From the NCBI RefSeq assembly GCF_009905375.1, contig NC_133656.1, forward strand, positions 240,360,744-240,424,743: 64,000 bases of DNA, read 5' to 3'. Shown in pieces: positions 11,825 through 24,435 of this stretch (the stretch's first letter is position 1; every line of letters begins with the position of its first letter). The translations under genes and the position numbers were made by a program. The DNA is from Apium graveolens (lineage: Eukaryota > Streptophyta > Magnoliopsida > Apiales > Apiaceae). The notes below the pieces were generated by a model that worked only from the letters and a program-made list of their open reading frames with translations, was not told the origin of the DNA and searched no databases.

Positions 11825-14638
11825 TTCAGACTGTTGAACATTGATACCCTAGTGTTGTTAATGCCGCCTAGTACAGACATCAGAGGCACATCAGCCTTTT
11901 GCTCCAGCAATTCGTTGTCTATAAAGACCACAACAACGGTAGCATCATCATGAATCCCACGCCTGACCCCCTTTGCTTGAAACTTTATCTCATTATAAGT
12001 CATCTTACTTTTGTTAGCTGCTTCGCTTAGAGCTACTTGGAGAAGCCTTTTGGCGATACCCTGCATTTGATACACAAGCACAGAAGAGACAATAAAGACC
12101 AAGAAGATGAGCTACATATGATAGGGAAATGTTACAGGAAAACAGAACTTACTGCTCTAGGATTCATGTGGACAATCTCAACTGCACGCTGATTTGTCAC
12201 ATGTTCCCAAAGTCCATCAGATGCAAATATAAAAAATCTGTCAGTAGGTTTCAACTCTGTTGAGTACATAGATGGATCCGCTCTCAGCACTGGCCCGTGA
12301 ATACGTTCACTAAGGTGGAACCGCGGGAATCTTGCATCAAGTGCATATTTAGGATCCTTCAAGTATGCATCACCAATTGCCCTGGTTATCTGGATGGCAG
12401 TACGACAAAATGTTAGTTAGATAAGTAGATCAATGGGAACGTTGTACAACATCAGCAAAAATGAGGATCATGGATATATAAAATATTAAATACGAATAAT
12501 ATTCTACATAGAGCCCAGTAAACTCAAATGACAATTATGACATATATACCAGAACATCACATCAAAATATTTCTACAATTAGCTAATCTTAAAGAGTGTG
12601 TAAGGAAATACCTGAATGATATTTTTAACACGCCAGACCCCCTGTTTCTTAGTAACTATGTTCTTATCACCAGGATGCATTGCCTTCAATTCATCTCTAA
12701 CCTCCTTCATATTAGCATTATGATCACTAGTCAACGGTTCTGCAGCAATTTTATTAGGTTTAGCAAGATAACCCTTAACAGCTCTAGAATCGCCAAGATT
12801 AGCAACATATAGTCTCTTGTCCCAAAAAACTCCAACCAAACAACAGGATCCAACTGCTGCTGTTAATGGTTCATTTTGATAGCTAGCATCAACAGTAGAG
12901 ATAAATCCTCCTTCAGTGGTTGCGAACGCTTTGTTAAGATTGGCTTCTGACATTGTTCGACTCTCCCCAACATATCCTGAAATATGACATAAAGTTCAGA
13001 TGAGTTGAAGAGGAACCATAAGCATAGTTGAGCAATGCCTCACACAAGAAACTAGACATTGCACAATGGACCAACAATCAGACTTGATATTATGCATTAA
13101 AATAAAAGAGTACAGGCATACAATCACTAATTGGGAAAGTATTCCTGTTCATAGCATTAAGCTCTATCTTAGATATGTAGAAATCAACATGTCATCATAT
13201 AAGCAATCTCCTTCCACTAGGCTGGTTACTTTTAGAGGTATAGTCTTAGTATTCATTTATTCCTTACAACGATAACTTTTCAAGTCAGAAATATGGTCTT
13301 CTTGTTGCATTACTTGTAGACAGTGATCAAATCAAGAAAAAACTGGATGTTCCTTCTACTATTCACAACATCCTCTCAGAATATATAAACTACAGTTTTT
13401 TCTCAGTGCATATCTACAAATCAATATGATCCCGTGTTAAGAAAAGAACCGTGGATAAAATCCTAATGCACAGGCAGTATCCCTACTAATCAAGCCAGAT
13501 AAAGTTACAACTGGATACAAGACGATGAGATAGTATTACAAGATAACATTACGACACAGCATGTCAGAAACAACAGAAAGCAGACATACTCAAACAGATC
13601 CATCAAAGAACAATGGCACTTTACTGCTGTTAAGTGTTTACTCAGATGTTTATTACTATAAACAAACATAAACAAGACAATCTGATTCACAAACAAGATT
13701 TATAAAACAGCAGAAGTCAAACATAAACAAACAAATTCATATTAATCATTCATAAATTATGACATGGATAAACGTAAAATCTGATTGGCCAGATATATAA
13801 TCCATACCGCTTCAACAAGATAACGCTACAATCAACAACACAAGAATAACATATAAGGCAAGATTTTACATAAATAGCAGAAACACACAAACAATACATC
13901 AAGAACAACAGCAATTGTGGCAACATAATTCAACAAGATAATTTTACAATCATAAACTAGACAAGATTCTTACATAGATGGCAAAAATACACAAACAATC
14001 CATCAAGAACAACAGCAATTATGGCAACATGTTTCAACAAGATAATTTTACAATCATAAACTAGACAAGATTCTTACATATATGGCAAAAATACACAAAC
14101 AATCCATCAAGAACAACAGCAAATGTAGCAATATGTTTCAAAGTGCATTCAATTGTAAAGAACTAACACACTAACAACAAGATTAAAGATACATTTACAA
14201 AAAAAATCGCGATAAAAGGAAAGAAAGGTACTCACTCATTAGATTATTGAACAGATGCTCACGAATGTAGTGGGAAGTCGTAGTGCCACCATGACCATCA
14301 TAAACTCCAACAAAAGTGGCATTAGGCCCAATCTCAACCTGACTAAAATCCTCTATCTCTGAATTACCCTGTACCACTGCAAACGAGAACTCGCCATAAT
14401 AATGCCTTTCGAGATCTTTAGACCACAGAAGAGGGTCCGGAGCAGACTCATCATCATCATTATCACCAACATTCTGTCTACTACTACTTGCACCCATATT
14501 ATGACTACTCCTAGAAGGACCGCCACGATCATCCCTCCTCGTACTACTCTCGCCCTCATTCTTTTTACGCGAAAACCCACTTTTTATACGGCCCCAAACA
14601 GATTTTTTAAAATTTCTCAACCAACCAGGCTTCTTCAT
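11803..14638 (-). CDS. Protein phosphatase 2C, clade D type
   Basis: Mg/Mn-dependent Ser/Thr phosphatase. Four exons on the minus strand: 14638-14236, 12976-12612, 12389-12153 and 12060-11803, giving 420 aa. PP2C motifs in order: [10 protein letters not shown] (metal-binding Asp), [47 protein letters not shown] and [11 protein letters not shown]. The [11 protein letters not shown]...[12 protein letters not shown] block before DGHGG and [11 protein letters not shown] match the plant clade D subfamily, members of which act on plasma-membrane H+-ATPase and immune kinases (family knowledge; the target here is unknown). The basic N-terminus [19 protein letters not shown] and a Ser/Asp-rich linker precede the domain. 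Length is somewhat above the usual ~380-400 aa. Intron 1 (1.26 kb) contains tandem repeats. Confidence 0.92.
13813..14145. repeat. Tandem repeat of ~104-118 bp in PP2C intron 1
   Basis: About three copies of a unit beginning caacaagata and containing catcaagaacaacagcaa start at 13813, 13931 and 14035. The last two copies are nearly identical; the first is degenerate. Confidence 0.85.
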
Positions 14639-14834
14639 CTTGCATTAACAGAAAGTGCTGATTTCAATGCTTGAAAGTATAAAGAAGAAAAGAAGCCTGA
14701 AAAAGGGTATGATCAATGTAGGCAGATAATTAAAGTTTCAAGAAAATTTTGAGATTTTCTTGAAAGATGATCAAGAATGAGGGTTCTTGATTTGGAGAGG
14801 GAAAGGGAATGAATTGAAAAGTGAGAGAGATCAA

Positions 14835-14910
14835 TGTGTGTGTGTGTGTGTAAGCAGGCTGTGCAAACAAGAATATATATATATAAGCAACACTTGTGTG
14901 TGTGTGTGTG
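14835..14910. repeat. Two (TG)n microsatellites upstream of PP2C
   Basis: (TG)n tracts at 14835-14851 and 14895-14910 lie in the presumed 5' UTR or promoter of the PP2C gene, with an (AT)n tract between them. Confidence 0.85.
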
Positions 14911-14989
14911 AAAGCTGTTGGCGAGAGTTAGTTTCATATATAGGCTGAAGCGGGAGAGTTGATTGGGGGTATATATGTATGTATGCAAA

Positions 14990-15450
14990 GATATTTTAAA
15001 AATCCGAAATTTGAAATCGGATCCGGAAAAAAGCTCGGTCCAATTCGACCTGATTTGCGTGTCTTAAATGAGGCAATTTTTTTCTCGAAAATTCGGTTCG
15101 GCCCAAACCCCAAAAATTTGGATAAAAAGTTCGGATAAAAGGTCGGATCTAAAAAACCCGGAGAAAAGCTCATGCTTTTTAAAAAGCCCAATATAAAAAC
15201 CGATTTTTTATATAAAAATAAAAAATTCTGCGATATTTTATACTTTTTAAAAAATTATATTATAATATTAGAAGCAATTAAGGTATCTATTATTATTTGC
15301 CGACTTATTTTGTTAAATATTCATTCTCAGTTTGAGTGTCCAAACACTTTTATTTTCTTATTATCTTATATACAAATACATTTTTCAAAATAAAAATCCG
15401 ATTGAAATATCCAATTTGTCAACGGGTATTCGGTCTGAAAAAACGTATTT
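14990..15450. repeat. Word-type element, CGGAT/TTCGG words
   Basis: CGGAT, TTCGG and ATCCG words are dense at 15000-15170, followed by an AT-rich core. More of the same words (ATCCGATT, ATTCGGTC) occur at 15394-15440. Ends are not resolved. Downstream, ACGTATTT words repeat to about 15560. Confidence 0.4.
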
Positions 15451-15929
15451 AATATACCCAGTTTCAGAAAATGTATTTCTAACTTAAAAAAAAATTGTGT
15501 TAAATATCAAGTTTGAGATGGCGTATTTTAAATATCCAATCTGAAAAAACGTATTTTGTCGATATTTTTAGCCACATTTCTCAAATTTAGTATTTTAGTC
15601 AACAATTTTAAAAAATGTGATATTTTTTACCATCATCCAATATGCAACAAAAGACAGTTATTTATTGGAAAATTATTAAAAATAACGATTTTTTCATAAC
15701 ATAAATAACAATTGTGGGAGGAACTAATGATTTTAATGATTGAAATACGCATTTATGAATTGCGTAATATAATTTGTATTCTATATGCATTTAACAGGTG
15801 GATATCACAAAATTAATAAAAAAATATAATGTTCATATATGATATCCAAGTTGCAAATGCGTATCACGTTTAAATTTTTAAAAATTTCCTAATATCTAAT
15901 TACAAAATACGTAACACTAATAACTATTC

Positions 15930-16110
15930 TTTTGGTTACATGTTCGAATTTCACGGAAAATTTATAATTATGTCTCCTGAGTTAGACTTTGTCGCTTAAA
16001 TACGATTTATCTTTGTTCACGTGAATTGCAGGTTACTGCGTGCGTCCGTAAAGTTTATCGGAAACACACACAATTTGAGTAGCGGCTGGAATTACCTGCA
16101 ACAAAAAAAA
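15930..16110 (+). mobile_element. SINE-like dispersed repeat, copy 1
   Basis: Contains the B-box-like GTTCGAATTTC and then the segment CGATTTATCTTTGTTCACG TGAATTGCAGGTTACTGCG. A second copy lies inverted at 46020-46215, sharing the cgatttatctt(g)gttcacgtga block and flanks. Family not named; the tRNA-derived origin is inferred from the box only. Confidence 0.55.
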
Positions 16111-16475
16111 CTTAACACGAATACCTAATTCATGAATACGTATCCAAATGGGTAAAAATCGCCAACTCAACTCAAATGGTATTTGAATTAACCAAAATCA
16201 AAAAATTGATATTTTTCACCATTACCTTTATTTATTATGCTTCGTTTAATAAATGGTTTACTCTAAAATTATATATATACGTTATATTGAAAACTTTCAT
16301 AATATAAAAAAAGCGTTGAATTTTTCTGATATTCACATTATGTAGTTATTTTTAAAGAAATGTTATAATATCTCAAAAAAGAGCACAAAAAAAAGAATGT
16401 ATGAGTTAACATGTTACGATTCCAACTTTATATTCGTGAGATTAGTATTAATGCACGAGACAATATAACACAATA

Positions 16476-16796
16476 TATTAACTTTGCAATTCTAGATTAG
16501 GATATGAAGAAATTTAAAAGTAGAAGAAGAGATTAGGTCACCATTTTTACAAGTGTGTGAAACATATTACAACCATAAGAATTTAACTAACTCTCATGTT
16601 CTACTTTCTATGATTATTTACTACTCATTACCTTCTCTATTTTACCCCTATACTGTACAATTTTGTTGCATTACTATAAATAGGATGACAGCTAATGACA
16701 GCTAAGCTTGTCAACTAATCCTAATCAGGAGGGTGAGTATGCTGAGTTGGTCTTACTGAAGTAGTACAATTTGGACCCAAAGCTATATCTGCAATA
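16476..16796 (-). repeat. 3' LTR of the full-length copia element
   Basis: 321 bp, matches 21691-22011 with 7 substitutions and no indels. Confidence 0.95.
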
Positions 16797-19700
16797 CCCC
16801 CCTCAAGTTGGGAGGTGGAGAAGACAACCCCAACTTGGAAAGTAATTGATGAAACTGAGGGCCAGGAAGGATTTTGGTGAAAACATCCGCAAGCTGATGA
16901 TGTGTAGGAAGATAAGTAAGCTGCAATAGGCCTTCCAAGACTTTGTCGCGAGTAAAATGACAATCTATTTCTATATGCTTCGTTCGTTCATGAAAAACAG
17001 GGTTGCGTGCAATGTGCAAAGCGGATTGATTGTCACAATGAAGAGTGACGGGTTGGAGAATATGAACACCTAACTCAGTTAATAGTCGAACACACCAAGT
17101 AACTTCAGATGCAGCTGAGGCCATGGCTCTATATTCAGCCTCAGAAGAAGAACGAGAAATAGTAGATTGTTTCTTGGATTTTCAAGCCACATGGGAGTTA
17201 CCAAATAATAAAACATACCCAGTAATGGATTTTCGAGAATCCGGGCATGAAGCCCAGTCAGAATCTGAATAAGCCTGAAGTGTCAAAGAATCTGAAGCTT
17301 TCAACAATATGCCTTGCGTGGAAGAATGTTGTAGATAACGAAGAGTATGATGAAGGGCAGCTTGATGCGAGCTGCGAGGTTGATGCATAAATTGGCTAAG
17401 CATTTGTACAGCATAGTTAAGATCAGGACGGGTGTTAGTCAAATAACTGAGCTTCCCGACTAAAGAACGGTAATGCTCAGGATCAGATAAAATAGAACCC
17501 TCAGCTGTAGTAAGTTTGAGATGAAGAGGAAGAGGAGTATTAGCTTTGTGAGACAAATCAAACGAACAATTTTGCAAAAGCTCTTTGGTAAATTTATGCT
17601 GAGTCAAAGCAATTCCAGAGGGATAATAACCAACTTCAATACCAAGAAAGTAGTTTAACTTTCCTAAATCTTTAATACCAAAAGCTTGATGTAAATGATT
17701 CTTAATATCTGCAATAGAAGTAAAATCATTACCAGTAACCACAATGTCATCGACATAAACTGCAAAGATCGTAATTTGAGACCCAGACTTCTTCAGAAAA
17801 AGGCTATAGTCATTCTTTGATTGATTGAAGCCTTGATCAATTAGTTCATGAAGTAATTTTTCGAACCAAGTCCTGGAAGCTTGCTTGAGACCGTAAATCA
17901 ATTTTCGGAGTTTACAAACCATATTAGGACTAGCTGTAATACCTTCCGGAATTTTCATGTAAACCTCTTCACTTAAATCACCGTGTAAGAATGCATTATT
18001 AACATCCAATTGATAAAGATCCCATTTTCTAGAAGCAGCTAAAGCAATCAAACAACGTATTGTGGTCATTTTGACAACAGGGGAGAACGTTTCCTCGTAA
18101 TCAATACCGTATTTTTGGTTAAAACCCTTTGCAACTAAACGAGCTTTACAACGTTCTAATGACCCATCAGCTTTTAACTTGACCTTGTAAACCCACTTGC
18201 AGCCAATCGGTTTTTTATTAGGGGGTAACGAGATAATATCCCAGGTTTCATTGTCAGTAAGAGCTTTAATCTCTTTGGCCATTGCCTCAACCCATAATGG
18301 GTGAGTAGAAGCTTCTTTATATGAAAGAGGCTCAGAAATAGTACAAACAGCAGATAGTAATGCTTTGTGTACACCATTAAAGTGTTTATAACTAAGAGAA
18401 GGAAACCAGTATGGTGTAACGGTACTAAGATTGCATTTGTAATCAGTGAGATATGCTGGTGGATTTCGTTGTCTAGCTGATTGTCTGATAGGAACACTGA
18501 TGTCAACTAAATGATTATTATAAGAAGTACTGTTAGTATTGCTATAAGGAGGACTAGCTTTATTAGCAGAGGATTATGTTGCAGAAGTAGGTGTATCCAT
18601 ATTTGAATGTGTTTCAACTTGAGAAGATGCAGGCGTATTTTGTGTGGGCGGAGAATGAGTAACAGAGTGGGAGGTGGAAATAGACCGAGGACTGGTATAA
18701 GTAGGATTAGAATCATAAACAGTATCAGGATGAGAAATGACAGTAGGTAGAAAAATAGAAGTAGTGGTAGTAGGAGATAGATGAAAAGGGAAATGATTTT
18801 CATAAAAAATGACGTCTCTAGAAACCAACAACTGATTATTATTAAGATTGAGAACCTTATAACCCTTTTGAGAAGATGTGTAACCTAGAAAAACTCCCGG
18901 AACAGCCCTTGGATCAAATTTAGTACGATGAGACTTGGTAGTGGCAATGTAGCATAAACAACCGAAATTTCTAATGTGATCAAGGGATGTATCAGATTTA
19001 TAAAGCTTGAAGTAAGGTGTAAGATTACCTATACTCTGCAAAGGCATCCTGTTGATAAGATAAGCAGCACAAATGATACACTCGCCCCAGTATTTTTCTG
19101 GCACCTTAGACTGAAAGAACAAAGCTCGATCTGTTTCTAACAAATGTCGATGCTTGCGTTCCACAACCCCATTTTGTTGGGGTGTGTAACTGCAAGTTGT
19201 CTGGTTTATGATTCCTTTCTGTAGATAAAATGCCTTTAAGGTACCTTCGGTTAACTCCAAAGCATTATCTGAACGTACACACAATACCTTGTCATTAAAT
19301 TGTTTTTCAGCATAAGCAACAAAATTGGCAAAAATAGCAGGCACATCAGACTTATGTTGTAGTAAATGAACCCAGGTATAACGACTGTAATCATCAACAA
19401 TTGTTAAGAATTGATTACAATTAGAATGAGTTTTGACTTTGTACGGACCCCATACATCAATGTGTAAAAGCTCTAATACAGCACTAGTTTTAATACTGCT
19501 ATGAGAAGAAGGCAGTCTGCATTGTCTAGCAAGAGGGCAGATTGAACAAATAAGCTGATCTTTACAACTTTTAATATCACAGTCAGGTTGTATGATCTTC
19601 AATTGTGAGAAAGGTAAATGCCCCATTCGTGTATGCCAAAGCTTGGCCTGATCAATTGCAGAGGAACAACTGGTAAATGCAGCTGAAAGAGAAGAAATGC

Positions 19701-21229
19701 AAGAAGAAGACTGTAGAGAATCAGCAGTGTAGAGTCCTGAGTTTAGTCTACCAAGAGCAATTTGTTGTCTGTTCTGAGAAAGGTCCTGGACATAACAATC
19801 TTCATCAGAAAAAACTAAACTGCATTGTAAATCCTTGCACAGTCGATGGACTGAAATCAACTTGAATTGAAAGTCAGGAGCATGAAGAACATTATGCAGA
19901 ATAATGTGATCATTCAAGGGAACTGTTCCTCTATTCAATACCGAAATCTTACTACCATTTGGAATGGTAATGAAAGTAGGTTCAGAAACTGGTTTAATAT
20001 CCATAAATTTGGTAATATTAGGGCATATGTGGTCAGTAGAAGTACTCATTAGACAAATATTACCTGCAAGCAAAGCATGAGGTTCAACGTCTGAATTTAC
20101 TGCAGAGTTCTGTTGATTAGTAATCAGACTTAAGAGATGATTGTATTGTTCCATTGAGATGAGAGGAGAATTATTGTTTGCACCCTGATTAACAGCATTA
20201 GGAACTTCTGGAACATCTAGAACATCTGATGTAGTTACACAAGATACCATTGCTTTCTTCTCCTTGAATCCTTTGAAACCAGGTGGGAAGCCATGTATTT
20301 TAAAGCACCTGTCAATGTTGTGTCCCTGTATCTTACAGTGTGTGCAAAAATAATTAGCACCAGGTTTCTGTGGTTTCTTAAAACCAGAAGTAGAGTTACC
20401 AGCATTAGCCCAAGAATTTCCAGTATTAGGCCTGAAACTCTGACTTCCTGGATATGATCTCTGAAAATTTGCATTATTAAAAGAAGGTCTCTGAAACTTC
20501 TTTTCTGCAAAGAAAGCCATGTTATCAGTCTGAATAGACAATTGGGAGATATCCTTATGATTCTCTTCCTGAGCTACTAAACGATAAGCTTGTGAGAGAG
20601 AAGGAAGTGGCTGCATCATCATGATATGTGCCCTGACAGCAGAGTACTTGTCATTCAGCTTCATCAGGAATTGCAACAAACGCTGCTCTTGTAGTTTCTG
20701 TTGAAATTTTTGACCTAAGTCACAAGTACACTTTGTACAGAGACAAACAGGCAGTGAAGATATGTCATCAATGCTATCCCATAGAGTTTTAATCTTTGTG
20801 TAGTATTCTGACACAGATTGAGAGCCTTGAGAGATTTCAGCCAATTTCAGTTCTAAAGAATACAATTCAGTAATAGAAGGACATCCAAATCTATCCTCTA
20901 AGTCCTTCCAGATTGCTCTGGCACTCTTCAAGAACAACACACTCCGAGTTATAGTTTCATCAAGATTGAATAATAACCAAGAAGTGACCAAGGAATTACA
21001 TCTTTCCCAAACAACAAACTCAGCAGAAGATGAATCTGGTATAATGATTGTTCCATTAACGAATCCTAGCTTGTTTTTAGCAGAAAGTGTGAACATCATA
21101 GAACGTTTCCAGTTATTGTAATTGATTCCATTGAATTTCACCGAAACCCGAAGGATGAATGTAGTAAACGCTTGAAGAATCATGATTTGTAACCGTATTA
21201 TTATATTCAGTATCGTTTTGTGTAGACAT
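16785..21229 (-). pseudogene. copia Gag-Pol polyprotein, disrupted
   Basis: Order on the minus strand: Gag (VSVKFNGINYNNWKRSM), zinc knuckle CTHCKIQGHNIDRC, protease region, integrase HHCC (LWHTRMGH...CSIC) and DDE core (D in IDVWGPY, D in RSDNA, E in GVVERKHRH), RT with YVDDI, RNase H and the ADVFTK-like end. Damage: a frameshift near 21150 separates the first Gag residues (MSTQNDTEYNN, ATG at 21229) from the rest; TAA at 18574-18576 before RT; TGA at 17182-17184 replaces the Trp of HVAWKSKKQ. The protease DSGA motif expected before TDHIC is absent, with MSTS in its place. The element cannot make its own proteins. Confidence 0.92.
16797..16808 (-). other. Polypurine tract
   Basis: On the minus strand ACTTGAGGGGGG directly precedes the 3' LTR, the expected plus-strand primer position. 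Confidence 0.8.
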
Positions 21230-21670
21230 TGTGTTATTACTCAAGAAATCACAGATCTGAAATCAGAATCACTGTACATTCAGGAAATACTTTGTAATGC
21301 TTAATCAGACTGAAATACTAGTGTTAATTTGCAGAAAACACTTAGAAAAACATGAATCTCTTAACAATTTGTAGTATAATCAGAACGAGATCAGAAATCG
21401 AGAATCGATTATGAACAAGAAACTAAGATTCAGAGAAACGATATCGAAAAAAAAAACAGAAACTCAGAGAAATTAAAGCTAGTCGTACAGCTTTAATTGG
21501 AGAAACAAAATATGAATTTTAGTTCGGAGAAGATAACACCTTGAATGATGAATCAGCGGTGTAACAATGGCGAATCGACGACGAAACTATCGGCGAAACC
21601 ACAAACTGATGTTGATATAACGATGAGATGAACTTTGAGTAAAGATCTATCAATTCTTCAATAGAATCCG

Positions 21671-21690
21671 TATAATCTGCTCTGATACCA
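21671..21690 (-). other. Primer-binding site, initiator tRNA-Met type
   Basis: TGGTATCAGAGCAGATTATA on the minus strand, directly next to the 5' LTR, complementary to the 3' end of plant initiator tRNA-Met. Confidence 0.9.
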
Positions 21691-22011
21691 TATTAACTTT
21701 GCAATTCTAGATCAGGATATGAAGAAATGTAAAAGTAGAAGAAGAGATTAGGTCACCATTTTTACAAGTGTGTGAAACAGATTACAACCATAAGAATTTA
21801 ACTAACTCTCATGTTCTACTTTCTATGATTATATACTACTCATTACCTTCTCTATTTTACCCCTATACTGTACAATTTTGTTGCATTACTATAAATAGGA
21901 TGTCAGCTAATGACAGCTAAGCTTGTCAACTAATCATAATCAGGAGGGTGAGTATGCTGAGTTTGTCTTACTGAAGTAGTACAATTTGGACCCAAAGCTA
22001 TATCTGCAATA
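21691..22011 (-). repeat. 5' LTR of the full-length copia element
   Basis: 321 bp; should contain the element promoter. Matches 16476-16796 at 314 of 321 positions. Confidence 0.95.
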
Positions 22012-22496
22012 CAATACTCATCATCCAGATCAACTATATCATTTCTCTTATTTTAATTATTTTGATACTAAATTAGTCTCCAGGCCGATACCAGGTTAAT
22101 CTCTAATTTATTTAAAATGAATGTGTTAATTTTAAAAAACAATAAACTAAATATTAAAGAAAATATTAAATATTAATATTTTTATAACATGGAAAAATAT
22201 TTTCTGGTTGAATAAATGTTATATAAAAATTTTGTTACCAACTTTACTTAAAAATTTACAATATTGTGAATTAGTAAAAAAATAAGTAATTAAAATTAGA
22301 GAGGATTAAAAATGGGGAAGAGAGAGAATAAATGGAGATTAGTGAGTGAGAAATAGAGGATGAGAATTAATGAAGAGAGAGAAATAGAGTATAAGAAAGA
22401 GAAGATTTTAAAATAATATAAAAAAATGAGATTAAATGAGAAATTGACATATAAGCAAATATGATATCATCTTTGAATTATAACATGATAGTAAAG

Positions 22497-22885
22497 TAGG
22501 GTACATGTCACGGGTGTCCCCGAAGGCATGCCTATAAGCTTGTTTTTTGCCAAAAGGCATTGATAAATGGCATGACATTTATCAATTAAATATAATAAAA
22601 TTTAATAAATAATTATTATACTAATATACAGGAACTTTAATATAAAATTAAAGTCAGTTGACAGTAACAACCAAATACCATCATAATACTCATTTACATT
22701 AGTAAATTTTTAGATATTAAAATATATATAAATATTTTAAAATTATATTTGTTATTTCTGAATATTTCTAATATTAAAATAATTATTAAAAAAAATAGTA
22801 AAAAGGCATGCCGAATCATGAAAAGGCATGCATGGCTAACTGACGTCATGCTGGTCTTGACATGCCCGTGCCGCTGTGACACCTT
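22497..22885. mobile_element. Word-type element, GGCATG words, 9-bp target duplication
   Basis: A 389-bp element bounded by the perfect 9-bp duplication ATAGTAAAG (22488-22496 and 22886-22894). Inward ends TAGGGTACATGTCAC and AAGGTGTCACAGCGG are loosely inverted. GGCATG, GCATGCC and CATGAC words occur at both ends (22525-22585, 22805-22875) around an AT-rich core. No coding capacity. A 9-bp duplication would suit Mutator; an 8-bp reading would suit hAT. Confidence 0.75.
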
Positions 22886-22894
22886 ATAGTAAAG

Positions 22895-23270
22895 ATGATA
22901 TCAACTATATTATGTTTTAGTATAGCTTAGATCAGAGGGATGACGGTTACTCTGTAACAATGCAAAATATGTGCCTTGTTTTTAAAATCTGATGGCATGG
23001 CCAAGATTCATTCAGTCCTCAAACTTTACATTTAGAAGGGGGAAAGGGGAGTTCATGCACTACACTAACAAGCAAGGAGATAACAATAACCAAAACTGAT
23101 TTCACAACTCAAGCAGTTTGCGATAATTCATCTTAACAAAGTTATTCATCTTAAATTAGGAGGTTCGTAATACAAAGCAACAAATACAAGCTAAAACGCC
23201 ATGATATGGGGAAGTACAAATTGATCTAGTGATACTCTCAACTTTCCCTATAGCATTTTCTTCAACATCA
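22895..23270. other. FAD2 3' flank
   Basis: Presumed 3' UTR and downstream flank of FAD2; no other feature seen. Confidence 0.5.
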
Positions 23271-23272
23271 AC

Positions 23273-24424
23273 TTAAAGCTTGTTGTTGTACCAGAAGACA
23301 CCTTTATTCTTGCCGCTCTCGTCAGGCTCGACGTACATACATTCCTTTGCTTCCCTCCACATAGCCTTGAAAACCGGAGTCTCGTCAAGCCTATAATAAT
23401 CTCCTAGTATTGGCCTGATCACCTTTGTGGCCTCCATTGCGTGATAATGTGGCATTGTCGAGAACAAATGGTGGGCCACGTGAGTGTCGGTGATGTTATG
23501 CATAACCTTGTTTAAAATTCCATAATCCCTGTCAACTGTTGCCAAGGCACCCCTTAACCAGTCCCACTCGGATGAATTGTAGTGTGGCAATGCAGGGTGA
23601 GTGTGCTGCAAAAATGTTATGAGAACAAGAAATCCATTTACGACTAGTAAAGGACCTCCATAAACACATAATACCCAAGCAAGACCTTTTGCTGCAGCCA
23701 GGCGGTATAAACCGTACGTCACAGCCAGAACGCCAGCATCCGAAACAAGAATTTGAGCACGTTCACGGTCTGAGTAAATGGGGCTCTGTGGATCATAGTG
23801 GCATGCAAACCTTTCATAATGTCTTCCTGAAACATTAAACAAAAGGTACAACGGCCAACCTAGAGTAAGTGTAACTAGAAGTGTTAGGACTCTGCCAGGT
23901 GGGTTGTTAAGGTACTTGGCAAAAGATCTGAGCTCGGACTTGTGTTTGGGGACAAAGACTTCATCACGCTCAAGGGAACCGGTATTAGAATGGTGGCGAC
24001 GATGACTATACTTCCAGGAAAAGTATGGGACAAGGAGAGATGAGTGGAGGACAAGGCCAACAGTGTCATCAAGCCACTGATATTTGCTGAAGGCGTGATG
24101 GCCACATTCATGGGCTATGACCCAAACTCCAGTTAAGAAACAGCCTTGAACGAAACCATAAATTGCCCAAGCCACATAAGAGAAAGGATGCGGTAGGAGT
24201 TGGATGTAATTGGTGGCAATGTAGTAAAGGATGGAGGCAATTGTCAGGTCATAGACAACATAAGAGAAAGAATGTAGAACAGAACGCTGAAAACAATGTG
24301 GAGGTATGGCCTTTTTGATGTCTCCAACAGTAAACGGAGGTTTCGAGACTGGAACTCGTTCAAGAACTTCCTCTTGTGACTTCTTATCCTTAGAGTCAAC
24401 TGGCATCCGACCACCTGCACCCAT
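23273..24424 (-). CDS. FAD2: Omega-6 (delta-12) oleate desaturase FAD2
   Basis: ER membrane desaturase that converts oleate to linoleate on phosphatidylcholine. A single coding exon gives 383 aa, the normal FAD2 length. The start MGAGGRMP is canonical; the longer upstream frame is spliced leader/intron, because an acceptor lies 10 bases before this ATG. Three His boxes are present: HECGHH, HRRHH and HVAHH. Hydrophobic segments flank them (e.g. [20 protein letters not shown]). The C-terminus YNNKL is the aromatic ER-retention signal known for FAD2. No inactivating change is seen. FAD2-like acetylenases or hydroxylases alter residues around the His boxes; those here look like ordinary desaturase, so I favour that. 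Confidence 0.95.
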   Translation of the reverse strand: MGAGGRMPVDSKDKKSQEEVLERVPVSKPPFTVGDIKKAIPPHCFQRSVLHSFSYVVYDLTIASILYYIATNYIQLLPHPFSYVAWAIYGFVQGCFLTGVWVIAHECGHHAFSKYQWLDDTVGLVLHSSLLVPYFSWKYSHRRHHSNTGSLERDEVFVPKHKSELRSFAKYLNNPPGRVLTLLVTLTLGWPLYLLFNVSGRHYERFACHYDPQSPIYSDRERAQILVSDAGVLAVTYGLYRLAAAKGLAWVLCVYGGPLLVVNGFLVLITFLQHTHPALPHYNSSEWDWLRGALATVDRDYGILNKVMHNITDTHVAHHLFSTMPHYHAMEATKVIRPILGDYYRLDETPVFKAMWREAKECMYVEPDESGKNKGVFWYNNKL

Positions 24425-24435
24425 TTTCAGATGTC

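Larger units (their letters stand above)
16476..22011 (-). mobile_element. Full-length Ty1/copia LTR retrotransposon
   Basis: The 5536-bp element has two 321-bp LTRs (16476-16796 and 21691-22011) differing at 7 positions (2.2%). Both are bounded by TATTAACT...GCAATA and flanked by the 5-bp target duplication CAATA (16471-16475 and 22012-22016). The primer-binding site TGGTATCAGAGC is next to the 5' LTR and the polypurine tract next to the 3' LTR. Gag-Pol is transcribed right to left. If LTR divergence follows commonly used plant rates, insertion was about a million years ago or less. Coding is disrupted (see polyprotein entry). Confidence 0.97.

Noticed and set aside
14402..14674. Plus-strand open frame opposite PP2C exon 1
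   Set aside because: Antisense shadow of the phosphatase exon; no independent protein resemblance.
18507..18803. 98-aa Leu/Ile-rich minus-strand frame
   Set aside because: Out-of-frame reading of the copia linker between integrase and RT; the polyprotein frame through the same bases is clearly conserved.
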